A model generated the notes under the pieces. It made no database searches. It was given only the letters and a program-made list of their open reading frames with translations, and was not told the origin of the DNA. A stretch of 46,235 bases of DNA. It comes from Symbiodinium natans. Its lineage: Eukaryota; Sar; Dinophyceae; Suessiales; Symbiodiniaceae. The position numbers and the translations under genes are program-made. The stretch is taken from positions 483,501 to 529,735 of the forward strand of contig CAJNDS010001524.1 of the NCBI GenBank assembly GCA_905221605.1, written 5' to 3'. Below are positions 8,720-18,471 of the stretch, piece by piece (position 1 is the first letter of the stretch; each line of letters starts with the position of its first letter).

Positions 8720-10845
8720 CTCTTGAGCCTCCAATTTTGGAGTTGCGTAAGCGTGGAAGCCTAGATCGGTTCCTAAACCATCCGAAGCTCTGGCCTAGTT
8801 GCCCAGCAACCTGGGGGAACTAAAGGTTAACCTTTGGGATTATAAGGGGAATATACTACCCCAAAGGGTTAACGGTTACCTACTCTACTACTAGGTCTGC
8901 GCCCTAAGCCCCGAAGGTCCTTCGTGGGCTCCGGCTCGTCATCGTCGTCGTTGGTGGACGTCGATCCCATGGAAGCCATCTGGGCCATCATGGCCATCAT
9001 GGGATTCATGCCTTGGATGCTTCGGAGGATTCACTATACTCCCCTTAGAACCTTAATGAAACTAATATATTCCTAATAACCTCTTGGGTTTTATATAAAC
9101 AAAAAATAATTCCCAAGGAGGATATAGTTCCGCTGCTTAGACTTTTGGGCTGAGGGATGCTGAGGCTTCAGCTTTGGTTCTGCAGAGTCCCTGGGCCCTA
9201 GGCCATTAGGGAGGCTTCTGTACAGCTGCCGAACTCAAAGTAGAGCTGCTCTTTGGTTGTGGCGCTGACCCGGAGGCAGTCATGCTGTTCTTTTCAGGTG
9301 GGCTCTTTCTCCATAATGAACCCTGACAAGGGCCGCTTTAAGGGATTATAGGGTATAATAGCCCGTCCTGGTAAGATGCTCTGAACCCTAAACCCTAAAC
9401 CCTAAACCCTAAACCCTAAACCCTAAACCCTAAACCCTAAACCCTAATCCGCGGCGTGAATTTCGTGAGTTTCCACTTGACAGGCGAGGTGCCCATCATC
9501 GGGGGCATGCCCGGCATCATTCCTGAGGGGATCTTCGGCATGCTTTGGGTTCAGGGTTTAGGGTTTAGGGTTTAGGGTTTAGGGTTTAGGGTTTAGGGTT
9601 TAGGGTTTAGGGTTTCGGGTTTCGGGTTTAGGGTTTACGGTTTAAAAGCCCGGAGAGGCTGCAACCCTACATAACCTGAACCTGAAACCCAAGACTCTTA
9701 ACCACTGCAAGCTGCTACAATGTTGCCTGCTCCCTAGAAGCCCCAAAACCAGAAGCTCCAAACCGTGATTACTGCCCAAAAGGAGCCAAAAGCTTCTCTA
9801 CTCGGCCACCAAAATCCCTGAAGTCTCCAGCGCTGTGCGTTTTGAGGGTGGCATGCATAAATTATAACTAATCTTCAGGGTAGGCTACCTGGACCCATCG
9901 TTGCAATGCCTCTGCTGTGTTTGCTTTTTGTTGGGGAGAACGGCGGGGGGGGGGGGGGGTACGTGGCACCGATTCTGTTGGCTCTACACTCGGCTCGCTA
10001 GCCCCCAAAAAACCCATACATAAACCTACGGACCCGAACAAAAACTGCTACCATTTGCTTCAGGCTCACCAAAAGGCAAAGAACAACAATCCCTATATTG
10101 CCCATATCAGAAAGATATGATTATGTTTTGTGTGGTTCTGAAGCACATGCTATTTCACAGCTACCTCCTAAACCCTAAACCCTAAACCTTAAACCCTAAG
10201 CCCTAAGCCCTAAACCCTAAACCCTAAACCCTGAATCTGGCCGAGGGCGCCTGGCATCATCCCGGGCATCATCCCTGGCATCCCCGAGGGCATGCCTGGG
10301 GCGCAAAGAAGATGTAAGGCTTGAATTGGGTAGTTAGGGTTTAGGGTTTAGGGTTTAGGGTTTAGGGTTTAGGGTTTGAGAAGTTTCGGGTTTAGTGTCC
10401 GGGTTCAAGGTTTGAGGAGGTTAGGGTTCTGATTCTGCTGGTGTTTGGTACTTGGGCTTCGGAAGTTTGGGGGCTTTCAGGGAGTAGTGCGACAGGGGTT
10501 GGGCTTCAGTCAGGGCTTTGGAAGGGGAGGTGAGGATTTCGGTGCTTGGGGTCTCTGGACTATCCTCCCGAAACCCGAAACCCCAAACCCCAAACCCTAA
10601 ACCCTAAACCCTACATAGAGCCCAAGCTGCAGCCCATCATCGGCATGCAGCCCCCGGCTGGCGGCATCGTTGGGAGCGCCCCTGGCGCGGCGCCGGGCGC
10701 GGGCGCCGGCGCCGCGGCGCCCGGGGCGCCGGGGGCACCCGGGGCACCGTTGGCGCCGGGGGGCACGAAGAACATGGCCACTCAGATCTGTCGGAAGCAA
10801 TGCTCTACAGCAACTCCTATAGCACCTTTTCAGGCTCTGGACTGA
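8720..10845 (+). CDS. Gly/Pro/Ile/Met-rich protein, seven exons, 3' portion
   Basis: Exons 8720-8792, 8917-9018, 9155-9194, 9298-9343, 9484-9541, 10246-10300, 10633-10845 join in phase (194 residues plus TGA). The reading is LELRKRGSLDRFLNHPKLW, a Ser run, then DPMEAIWAIMAIMGFM, then SFSIMNPDKGRF. Repeats PIIGGMPGIIPEG, PGIIPGIIPGIPEGMPG and PIIGMQPPAGG follow, and then an Ala/Gly/Pro-rich tail (about 10670-10770, very GC-rich). The motif PIIGGMPG recurs across separate exons, which supports the joins. Donors are five GC and one GA. Introns hold an introner (8793-8916), a family A element (9034-9127) and telomeric arrays. The family is not recognised; low-complexity G/P/M tails occur in RNA-binding and splicing proteins. 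The 5' end is not found; a plus frame at 8240-8330 is a weak candidate. Confidence 0.65.
8793..8916 (+). mobile_element. Introner-like intron
   Basis: The intron starts GCCTAGTTGCCCAGC and ends near CTACTACTAGG..CCGAAG|G. Internal inverted repeats AAAGGTTAACCTTTGGG and CCCAAAGGGTTAAC fold it into a hairpin. The start resembles the GTAGCCCAG terminus of the introners in the phosphatase gene. Confidence 0.55.
9034..9127. mobile_element. Family A element copy 2, inside an intron
   Basis: Ends CTATACTCCCCTT and AAGGAGGATATAG are inverted repeats, and the core shares CTCTTGGGTTTTATATAAAC with 2757-2871. It lies wholly inside intron 9019-9154 of the gene above. Confidence 0.75.
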
Positions 10846-11207
10846 TGTTGGGTATATGCCCTGGTGCTTGGCGAGGGCTGGCATGGCTCTGATGCGCTGT
10901 CTTCCGGGGGCCTATTGTGACCCAGGATGCTCTCTCGGGATCTGCTGTATATGTCTAGAACAAAAATTCTGCTTGCGTCTACAAAGAAGGCTGCGTTTAT
11001 TGCGTCCTGGATCTGCAGGGAGCTCTGCAGATCGGCGCCTGTAGCTGTGCGGACTATCCCGTTGAATTCATGCCTTGTCATGACCTTGATGACCGAATTT
11101 TGACCAAGGCGGCGAGCTGACAAGGCCTGGATGCAACGACCCCTCGCTCTGCACCAGCAGCGCACGCCAGAAGCTCGGGATTCAACTTTCGAGCTTGGGG
11201 ATTCCAT
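10830..11207 (-). CDS. Open frame, probable exon(s), unrecognised
   Basis: A 125-codon frame. The middle looks protein-like: SVIKVMTRHEFNGIVRTATG, ADLQSSLQIQDAINAAFF, VDASRIFVLDIYSRSRES. The ends are less convincing and may be intron. A shorter plus frame (10856-11044) is Cys/Leu-rich and less likely. The last 16 bp of the plus gene at 8720-10845 overlaps it tail to tail. Confidence 0.45.
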   Translation of the reverse strand: MESPSSKVESRASGVRCWCRARGRCIQALSARRLGQNSVIKVMTRHEFNGIVRTATGADLQSSLQIQDAINAAFFVDASRIFVLDIYSRSRESILGHNRPPEDSASEPCQPSPSTRAYTQHQSRA

Positions 11208-11218
11208 GGCTCACGATC

Positions 11219-11419
11219 CTATGTAACCCCAAACTCCATGTCGCTTTGTGGGGGTTCCTCTGGCTTCGGGGGCACCCAAAACCCGAAGTAGCTGAAACGC
11301 GATTGTAGAACCCGATGTAATCCCCAATCCAGCCCCCTCCAAACGGGAACGTGCGCAGCATTGGTGGCTAGAACTACATGCCCTTGCCATCGCAGCCGAC
11401 CACTAACAGCACACAGCAA
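11219..11419 (-). CDS. Open frame, possible exon of the same gene
   Basis: It reads VVLATNAAHVPVWRGLDW, SRFSYFGFWVPPKPEEPP. It directly precedes the frame at 10830-11207 on the same strand. No splice borders are certain and the stop TAG may be intronic. Unrecognised. Confidence 0.35.
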   Translation of the reverse strand: MLCAVSGRLRWQGHVVLATNAAHVPVWRGLDWGLHRVLQSRFSYFGFWVPPKPEEPPQSDMEFGVT

Positions 11420-11663
11420 CCCTAAACCCCCTAAACCCTAAACCCTACTTAAACCCGAGCAGGAACCCTCAGGCCTATCAACCGGCAGTGGGTGAAAAGG
11501 AGCTATAAGGCCCGCGGAAGTCAAAAATCTATCCCAGGTCAACCCCTGCAAGCCCTGAGACCCTAAAACCCAAAACCCGAAAACACACAACCCTAAACTT
11601 GAAAACCCTGCGCCCTAAACCCGAAACCCTAAATCCTACACCCTAAACCCTAAACCCCAACAG

Positions 11664-12029
11664 GGAGCAGCGACCCTTAGCCGGCAGCCCGGTGCAGGGG
11701 TGGGGGCCTCTTGCTGTCGAGGACCCGTGCCTCGGAAGTCGGATTGGTTTGTAGGGTTTAGGGTTGTAGGGTTTAGGGTTTAGGGTTTAGGGTTTAGGGT
11801 TTAGGGTTTAGGGTTTAGGGTTTAGGGTTTAGGGGGGTTTAGGGTTTAGGGTTTAGGGTCGGTTTTGGACTGTTGTGACCAGGTTGCGGGCTTGTTGGGT
11901 CTGACAATGCTTGGGAAGTTCATGTGTGCCAAGCCCGATGGTCGCCAGGGGCTCGACTCTACTCTGTCTACCCTCGACGCTGCTCCTCTCCCACTGCGCA
12001 GCTGGCGATGCTACTAGTAGCCACAACCC
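11664..12029 (+). CDS. Two candidate plus exons around a telomeric array
   Basis: 11664-11750 (ACAG|, EQRPLAGSPVQGWGPLAVE, donor GTAGGGTTTAGGG) and 11877-12029 (CCAG|, CGLVGSDNAWEVHVCQARW, SPGARLYSVYPRRC) flank the TTTAGGG block 11753-11857. Their phases do not match directly, so they are listed as separate candidates. The donor of the first is made by the repeat itself. Confidence 0.4.
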
Positions 12030-12090
12030 TAAAACCCTAAACCCTAAACCCTCAACCCTAAAACCCTAAACCCTAAACCCTAAACCCAAG

Positions 12091-12473
12091 ATGAAAGACG
12101 GGGGCACCCAGGAGGAAACCTTGCAGCCTTCCATGCGCAGGCCGGAAAGCCTTTTGCTTGCACGTGCCGCGTTTTTCCATAACTGGTGGTAAGATGTACC
12201 ATTGAAAGAATTGTGCAGCTGAGTCTTCTCCTGTCTTTCTTTCTATGGAAACCTATATCTGAGGGCATCTTAGTTGCTGAGTTCATAAGCCCAGTATCCC
12301 AAAAAGCATAAAGTGTACTCACTCAGCTACTAAGGCATGTAGGGTTTTACCAAACGTTGAGGGGTTGGCATGTCGGGCTGAGTGTGAAAGCGTCCAACTG
12401 GGCTCACTGGGAGACCGACATGGCAGACACGGTAGCGAAGCTGCAGAGGTGTGTCATTGACCTGTTACGCTGA
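12091..12473 (+). CDS. Last two exons of an unrecognised gene
   Basis: Exon 12091-12188 follows CCCTAAACCCAAG| and reads MKDGGTQEETLQPSMRRP, ESLLLARAAFFHNW. It closes at a consensus donor TG|GTAAGATG. Exon 12383-12473 reads KASNWAHWETDMADTVAKL, QRCVIDLLR and TGA. Phase 2 joins them. The ATG at 12091 could be the start or internal. The intron (12189-12382) carries a family B element. Function unknown. Confidence 0.6.
12269..12334. mobile_element. Family B element copy 2, inside an intron
   Basis: CTTAGTTGCTGAGT at left and ACTCAGCTACTAAG at right are inverted repeats. It shares GTTGCTGAGTTCATAAGCC and TATCCCAAAAAG with 2543-2648. Confidence 0.7.
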
Positions 12474-12635
12474 CAGCAACCCAAACCCCCTAAGCCCGTA
12501 AACCCCTGAACCGTATACACCTCTAAACCCAAAATCCTAAAGCCATGTAACCCGTAAAACCTAAACCTATAAACCCTAACCCCCTAAATCCCGAAATCAC
12601 TAAACCCCAGGGCTCCCTCTCGACAGATATACATA

Positions 12636-12760
12636 TATATATATATATATATATAAAGATGCATACATATGTATACATATATGAATATGTGTGTACACAT
12701 CTATCTATTTCTGCGTATGTACATATGCAATATGTGTATATGTATACACACACACGGTTC
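12636..12760. repeat. TA-rich and CA microsatellite
   Basis: (TA)n at 12636-12656 followed by ATACATATG/TGTATACA variants and a short CA run. Open frames here on both strands are microsatellite artefacts. The tail 12840-12905 reads YGGSVLETLALTGWNEG on plus and could be an exon, but it has no clear borders. Confidence 0.85.
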
Positions 12761-13216
12761 CCAGTACATCTGTATACACATATCAAGCACATACTCCATT
12801 TTCTTCTATTCCATTCTATGCTAACTGACTGTTCTGTTCTGTACGGGGGCTCGGTTCTCGAAACTCTCGCCCTGACGGGTTGGAATGAAGGCTTGTGGCT
12901 CCTGAACCCTAAACCCTAAACCCTAAACCCTAAACCCTAAACCCTAAACCCTTAGGGCTCAGGGCTCAAAAGCCTCTAGGCTTCGGTTCTGGGTTTAGGG
13001 TTTCGGGTTGTGGGGTGTTTCCGCAAGCCTCCCTCCTAAACCCGAAAACCCTACCCTGTTGACCAGATAAACCCTAGAATTGGGGGTCATATATCCTATA
13101 CTACTTTCATCCCTAATAGGGTGTCTGAGGTTTATTTGATCCTCCAGGTGGTTGCAGAGTGGACCCCAAACCCTAAACCCTAAACCCTAAACCCTAAACC
13201 CTAAACCCTTTCAGGT

Positions 13217-13298
13217 GCGCCTCGTGCATGACCATGGCTGCCCTCGAGCAGAATGTGTCTGCGGAGATGGGGTCGTCGTCCTGTCGCAAGGTCTCAAC
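13217..13298 (+). CDS. Exon between facing telomeric arrays
   Basis: TTTCAG| opens it and a GT donor inside GTAGGGTTTAGGG closes it. The preferred frame reads CMTMAALEQNVSAEMGSS, CRKVSTS; a second plus frame is also open. CCCTAAA lies on the left and TTTAGGG (13303-13385) on the right. Confidence 0.5.
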
Positions 13299-13385
13299 AA
13301 GTAGGGTTTAGGGTTTAGGGTTTAGGGTTTAGGGTTTAGGGTTTAGGGTTTAGGGTTTAGGGTTTAGGGTTTAGGGTTTAGGGTT

Positions 13386-14842
13386 AGCCTATAAGATCTC
13401 CCTACATCTCGGCTTGATAGCTGCATGTGTGCGCGTTCATGCGTGCGTAACGGCAGACTCGTCTGCAGTCTTGGCATGAACTCGGCGGTGTATGCCCGTC
13501 AGGAGGACCGTAATCATACAGTTTGCCACTTCGCGGCGGGCGAAGGAAGTCGTTGTTGCTCCCTGAAGCATTCCCACAGCCCACCGACGCTTTGACGTCT
13601 AAGGTCCGCGCTCAAGAAGATTCAACAACGTCGAAGTAAGAGGCCCTAAGAGGCCCAAATAGCACTTGAAGAAGACAAAGACTATTTGATAAATCCTTCT
13701 CGAAGCTGCAGACACGTAGAAGAACAGCTATGAAGCCTCAGAAACCCTGAGCCGAGGATCTGGATTCTCCAAATTTGAGAGCCAAGGCTTCTTTCAAACC
13801 AAGAGAATACTAGCCTTTGGCTCAATCATGTTCGTCTTTGGCCTGCCGGCCAAATTGAAACTACCCAGAACAGAGAACGGAGGCAGTCATCGGGGAAACG
13901 AAGTGAATAAATGAAATGAGGGAACAAAGTGTGCGGAGTGAGCCCTAGATCACATGAACATGCCCGCAGCTTTTTACTGGAAAGCTCCTCAATCATAAGC
14001 TGTGTCCCGGGTGCTCGCTCACGCAAAAAGGTCATGTACATTGTGTGTGTGTTTTCCTACTTTCGATCTCTATGTTCTAGCAATAGGGGTGCGATGTAGA
14101 ATCTTGTATAAGGCCTTTTCTGCGTTTCTTATGAACTGGGCTGTTGATGTGCTCGTGCTTTTAGTTCGCCAATTCTCACGCGGCATAGTTTGTTTTTTCC
14201 TTTCTCGCCGCGTACATGCTTTTCTTAACGTGTACACGCAGCCTTTATGGTAAACGCAGCGCTTCACGGCATTTGATCAGGAATACCGAGGCACGCAGGG
14301 ACGATGCAATACTGGGGGTTGGGCATACATGGTGATGTTTTTGCAGATGCTTGGCGACAAAACCTCCGTAACCCCACTACGAGCGAGAAAACGAATAAGC
14401 ATACGGTATGAGGCTGCTTTGCAGAGCATGTATCCGATGAGTTTTGTTGTGTGTTGTGGCTGTTGAGGGGGGCATGGCCAGCGAATGTCGCTTTTGGATG
14501 TTAATCAAACAAGCCGCAGCTTTATGATTGACCCATCCGCCAAACCAACTACATATCCGAACTGACTTCTGCAGTTTAAACTGAAACTGCACATGACATA
14601 AAGATAAACTCACACGACATACGCAATCAACAATTGCCAAGAGTTGCCAGACTTTGCCATCTCCAATTCAACCTAACACATGAACACGATTGCCAAGAAT
14701 CCTTGCGTGGGGTGGTTTCCGAACCAAGAACAACAAAACAACTCAGAACTCCTCCCAAAAGCTTCGAAACCCCAAACCCCAAACCCTAAACCCTAATCCC
14801 TAAACCCTAAACCCTAAACAACAACTCAAAAGAAATCCTCAC
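13386..14842. other. Long stretch nearly free of telomeric repeat, no clear gene
   Basis: At 13402-13610 both strands are open (minus: SGKLYDYGPPDGHTPPSS; plus: MNSAVYARQEDRNHTVCHF), so one is probably coding, but I cannot choose. From 13620 to 14760 codon patterns are weak, with T-rich plus and A-rich minus segments such as 14020-14260. It might be a UTR or intergenic DNA. One short telomeric block is at 14770-14818. Confidence 0.4.
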
Positions 14843-16203
14843 CTGACACCACTGGAGTGAGCTTAAGCTCCACGTGGGGAGGAACTGCGCCGACCTCCAG
14901 GTAGAGCTCCGCAACCTTCACGTACTTCTCGGCCTGGAGGGTTTAGGGTTTAGGGTTTAGGATTTAGGGTTTAGGGTTGAGGGTTTAGTGTTTAGGGTTT
15001 AGGTTTAGGGTTTAAGGGGGAATTGCCTGGGATGGCTTCTTACTTGCGGCTTCCTTGTGCGCACCCACCAGTGACGTAGTTTCCTCGGTTGCTGGTCAAC
15101 TCACCTCACTTCAGTGGCGCGCTGACGGCAGGCCTGTGAATTCGTTCTGGCTGGCAAGGCTCACAAAACTTCGGAAGCTGACGTCACTATCCCTAAGCCC
15201 TAAACCCGAAACCCTAAACCGCAGCAAGTGACTTTACGGGGTTGTTTGCCTTCACGGGCCCAAGTGGTCACAGGAGTCCCTTTAGGTTTCAGGTTCTCTA
15301 TCCCCTGCCGCTCCTATCTGGGAGGTTTAGGGTAGGAATTTCATGCCCGGGATTGGGGGGCGGGCCAAGTTTCACCATGTCAGGTGCGCTGAAAAGTCCG
15401 AAGCTTGAGGGCTCGAGGGAAGGCCCCGACGTCTCGAGCACAAAGCAGCGTAAACCGGAAACCCTAAACCTTGTAAGGCACAAGGTCCTTGTGACTTAGG
15501 CATTAAGTTTCCAGGAGTGTTTTAGTGGTCCACCCAAAACCCTAAACCCCAAACCCCAAACCCTAAACCCTAAACCTTACACCCGAGGCCCTAAAGCTCA
15601 GAGTGGTCCGCCTTTTGCATCGGGGTGCGGCAGCGGGTTCCTGGACATCGAAGGAACATCGCAGGGCTTCAGCTAATAGCCCCCGGGGTTCAAGACTTAG
15701 GGTTTAGGGTTTAGGGTTTAGGGTTGAAGGTTTTTGTTGGGTGGAAGGTCTGGGGTCTCTAGGGTTTCGGGTCTAGGGCTAAGGGTTTGAAAGCCCTCGG
15801 GTTTGGGGGCTCAGGGGAAATTTCTTTGCGCGGAGGGGGGGGGGGGGGGGGGGGTGAGGAGCTACTTTCATGTTCGCAAGGGGAGATAGCAAGAGCCATT
15901 CCTCAATCCTCATCCCTAAACCAGACCTCCAACAACACCTCCCCCAAAGCCCAAAACCCCCAAACCCCAAAACCCAAGCCAAACCCCAAACCCAACGCAC
16001 CAAAACCCCAAAACCCCAAAACCCCAAAACCCAAAACCCAAAACCCCGAAACCTCAAACCCCGAAAACCCCAGACCCCCAAACCCTAAGCCCAAACCCTA
16101 AACCCTAAACCCTAAACCCCTCTGGGCCCGGCCTGACTCTAAGTTGATGGCCGCCAAGCACTTGGCAGCCTCCGCCCAGTCCTTTGCAGAATCACAACCC
16201 GGC
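14843..16203 (-). CDS. Helical, TPR-like protein, four consecutive exons
   Basis: Exons in order: 16203-16133 (CDSAKDWAEAAKCLAAINLE), 15672-15598 (ALRCSFDVQEPAAAPRCKRR), 15091-15048 (TEETTSLVGAHKEA), 14933-14843 (AEKYVKVAELYLEVGAVPP, HVELKLTPVVS). All three joins are phase-compatible. Donors: GC, GC, GCAAGTAAG (a GC donor of near-consensus form), then GTGAGG after the last. Exon 16203-16133 starts and ends within the same ten bases TCAGGCCGGG. Alternating Ala-rich helices (AKDW.EAAKCLAAI, AAEKYVKVAELYLEVG) suggest tetratricopeptide-type or alpha-solenoid repeats; this is inference. Telomeric blocks fill the introns. The start and end of the gene are not found. Confidence 0.65.
15370..15445. 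CDS. Exon open on both strands
   Basis: Plus reads MSGALKSPKLEGSREGPD; minus reads FVLETSGPSLEPSSFG, LFSAPDMVKLGP. One is likely real. Its position inside an intron of the minus gene would favour plus or an alternative exon. Undecided. A minus spacer near 15865-15915 reads MRIEEWLLLSPLANMK before GTAGCT and is another weak candidate. Confidence 0.3.
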
Positions 16204-16324
16204 CTGAAGCTTCCCAAGTGATATGGGTAGTTTTCTTAAATTAGGGGTTTAGGGTTTAGGGTTCCAGGGTTTGGGGTTTAGGGTTTAGGGTTTGGGGTTT
16301 AGGGTTTAGGGTTTTGGGTCTAGG

Positions 16325-16385
16325 GGCACCCTTTAAAGGTAAGGAGCCGACCTCTTCGTATGTTCTCAAAAAGTATGATAGCAAC
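16325..16385 (-). CDS. Possible short exon
   Basis: It reads IILFENIRRGRLLTFKG, open and protein-like, upstream of the TPR-like exons on the same strand. Borders are unclear; the plus strand here shows AAAG|GTAAGG, a donor-like site. A further minus candidate at 16460-16525 reads TDTSKLGKRPYK before a GC donor. Confidence 0.3.
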
Positions 16386-16939
16386 CCCAAATCCTGCACC
16401 CTAAACCCTAAACCCTGAACCTTGAAGCCTAAACCCTAAACCCGAGACCCCAAACCACCTCATAGTATGCGGTGGAGCCACAGGAGCCAAACATGCCTTA
16501 TAGGGCCTCTTTCCGAGCTTCGAGGTGTCGGTTTGAGTTTAGGGTTTAGGTTTAGGGTTTAGGGTTTAGGGTTTAGGGTTTAGGGTTTAGGGTTTAGGGT
16601 TTAGGGTTTAGGGTTTAGGGTTTAGGGTTTAGGGTTTAGGGTTTAGGGTTTAGGGTTTAGGGTTTAGGGTTTAGGGGTTAGGGTTTGGGGTTTGGGGTTT
16701 GGGGTTTAGGGTTTAGGGTTGATGGTTGAAGGTTTAGGGTTGAGGGTTTAGGGTTGAGGGCTGCGGGTTTGGGGTTGAGGGGTGGCCTCTCGAGTGCCGG
16801 AACGGATGCACCTATATGGTCGGTTTAGGGCTTCAGGGTTGAGGGCTATAGGGCTTATAGGGTTTAAAGGGTTTAGAGGGTTTAGAGGGTTTAGAGGGTT
16901 TAAAGGGTAAAGGGCTCGTAGGGCTTCGGGGGTTTATAG

Positions 16940-17065
16940 GGTTTAGGCCAGATGCTCTGCCTAAAAGCCCTTTCGGATGCGTCTTCTTTTGGTATAACCA
17001 GCGCTTGACGCCCGAGAGTTCAAACCCGAAGACTCTTTTGTGTGACTTGGGGGAGTGAGAAACCC
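16940..17065 (-). CDS. Exon with basic content, unrecognised
   Basis: It reads RVSHSPKSHKRVFGFELSG and VKRWLYQKKTHPKGLLG. On plus, a C18 run (17075-17092) lies immediately upstream in transcript sense as a G run. The frame continues into telomeric repeat on the left. Borders not certain. Confidence 0.45.
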
Positions 17066-17321
17066 TCAACCCGCCCCCCCCCCCCCCCCCCAACAAAAAA
17101 AACAAAAGACAAAAACTAACTGTGGCATAACGAACCTTCCGTTTTCCAGTGAACATATAAGGAAATCACTATGAAGAACAGCGAAATACAATATGGGCCT
17201 GAATAAGTAGACTGGGGTTTGGGGTGTTATTCTAGCATATCTCTCTAGGGACCATAGGAGGAAGCTAGTCGTCATCCTCAGACCTAAACCCAAAACCCAA
17301 AACCCTAAACCCCTAGATGGG

Positions 17322-17396
17322 CTACAGGTACACCCCCGAGGTGCCGGCGCACTCCGCCTGAAAGACCTCGGACAGCAACTCGCGGATCACGAAGTC
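17322..17396 (-). CDS. Terminal exon, 24 aa plus stop
   Basis: TTTGCAG| then DFVIRELLSEVFQAECAG and TSGVYL, with stop TAG before any telomeric repeat. Clean acceptor and high GC3. It ends a minus-strand gene whose earlier exons are probably among those at 17.9-20.8 kb. A helix-like sequence with no family recognised. Confidence 0.65.
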   Translation of the reverse strand, partial: DFVIRELLSEVFQAECAGTSGVYL

Positions 17397-17704
17397 CTGC
17401 AAAGCAGGGGTTTAGGGTTTAGGGTTTGGGGTTTGGGGTTTGGGGTTTGGGGTTAAGGGCTTCGAAAAGGGGGGATGAAAGCCCCCAGGCCTGACTGGGC
17501 GCGGGGTTTGGGGTTTTGGAACCCGCGGTGTTCCTAAGCCCTGATCCCGAAGCCCCTAAACCCTAAACCCCAAGCCCTAGACCCTACACCCTAAACCCTA
17601 CACCCTAAACACTAAACGGCCCTAAACCCTAAACCCACCCAAAGCCCCTAAAGCCTGAACTCCTCAAGCCTAAGCCCAAGCCCTACACCCCGAACCCCCT
17701 AAAC

Positions 17705-17862
17705 CCCCTAAACCCTGGAAGCCCACTTTTTTTGCATTGGCTACTTGAAAAGGAGCCACAAAAAAAGAAAGGTAAAGGCTACCACTGGGCTACCAAGACT
17801 AGGGTGCCCAGTAACCCAGGCTCAAAAAGGGTGCCCTGTTTTGCTTAAAGTGGTTCTTTATC
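17705..17862. mobile_element. Decayed introner-family copies
   Basis: GGTAAAGGCTACCACTGGG followed by CTACCAAG matches the terminus of the introners at 38.6-39.2 kb. Next to it lies GGTGCCCAGTAACCCAGG with AAAAAGGGTGCCCT, the internal motif of the same family. Poly-T and poly-A remnants fit a degraded or nested copy. Confidence 0.5.
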
Positions 17863-17941
17863 AGGGGCCCTAAACCCCAAACCCTAAACCCTAAACCCTA
17901 AACCTAAACCCTAAACCCTAAACCCTAAACCCTAAACCCTA

Positions 17942-18147
17942 AAAGGGAATAAGGACATCTGGTCTTCCCCCTCTGGTCTCCGGCTGTGAAAGGACCTTGC
18001 TCATTTTAGCTTCTATTGCACGTTGAGCGCGCGTTCCTGCATGTGGATACCACTGGGCCACCAAGAAACCCCAAGATCGTTTCAGAGTTTGCCCACACCT
18101 TGGGATGAAGAACCTGTGAGCGGACACCTTGGGGACCTTGCGGATTA
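17942..18147 (-). CDS. Exon carrying an introner end relic
   Basis: It reads KVSAHRFFIPRCGQTLKRSW and then GFLVAQWYP, where the DNA CTTGGTGGCCCAGTGGTAT is the exact kind of terminus that starts the introners of the phosphatase gene. The frame stays open past it (MSKVLSQPETRGGRPDV) to a TAG in telomeric sequence. Either an intron starts at this relic or a truncated introner has become coding. Same strand as its neighbours. Confidence 0.5.
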
Positions 18148-18471
18148 GAGTTTGGGGTTTAGGGCTTCGGGTTTGGGGTTTAGGGTTTAGGGTTTAGGGT
18201 TTGGGGTTTCGGGATTGGGTTTTGGGGTTTGGGGTTTCGGGTTAGGGGTTGCGCATTCAAGGTGTATAAAGGGTTTGGGGATTCGGGTTTAGGTCTAGGG
18301 TCTCGGGGAGAGGGTTTCGGATTTGGGGTTAAGGCTATTTGGGTTTGGGATTGAGCCTAGATCTCACAAACCCTAAACCCTGAATTGCTCATAAAAGCTT
18401 CAACCAGGCACGAGACCCTAAACCCCAATGCAACAATGAAATAGCTCTAACCCCCCTCCCCCCCTCTAAAC

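Noticed and set aside
12523-12919. Tyr/Ile/Cys-rich ORFs
   Set aside because: Translations of TA and CA microsatellites; the same applies to 27619-27970 and 37187-37594.
15779-16101. Proline/lysine-rich and glycine-rich ORFs
   Set aside because: Artefacts of CCCCAAA/CCCCAAAA repeats, present in three frames and both strands.
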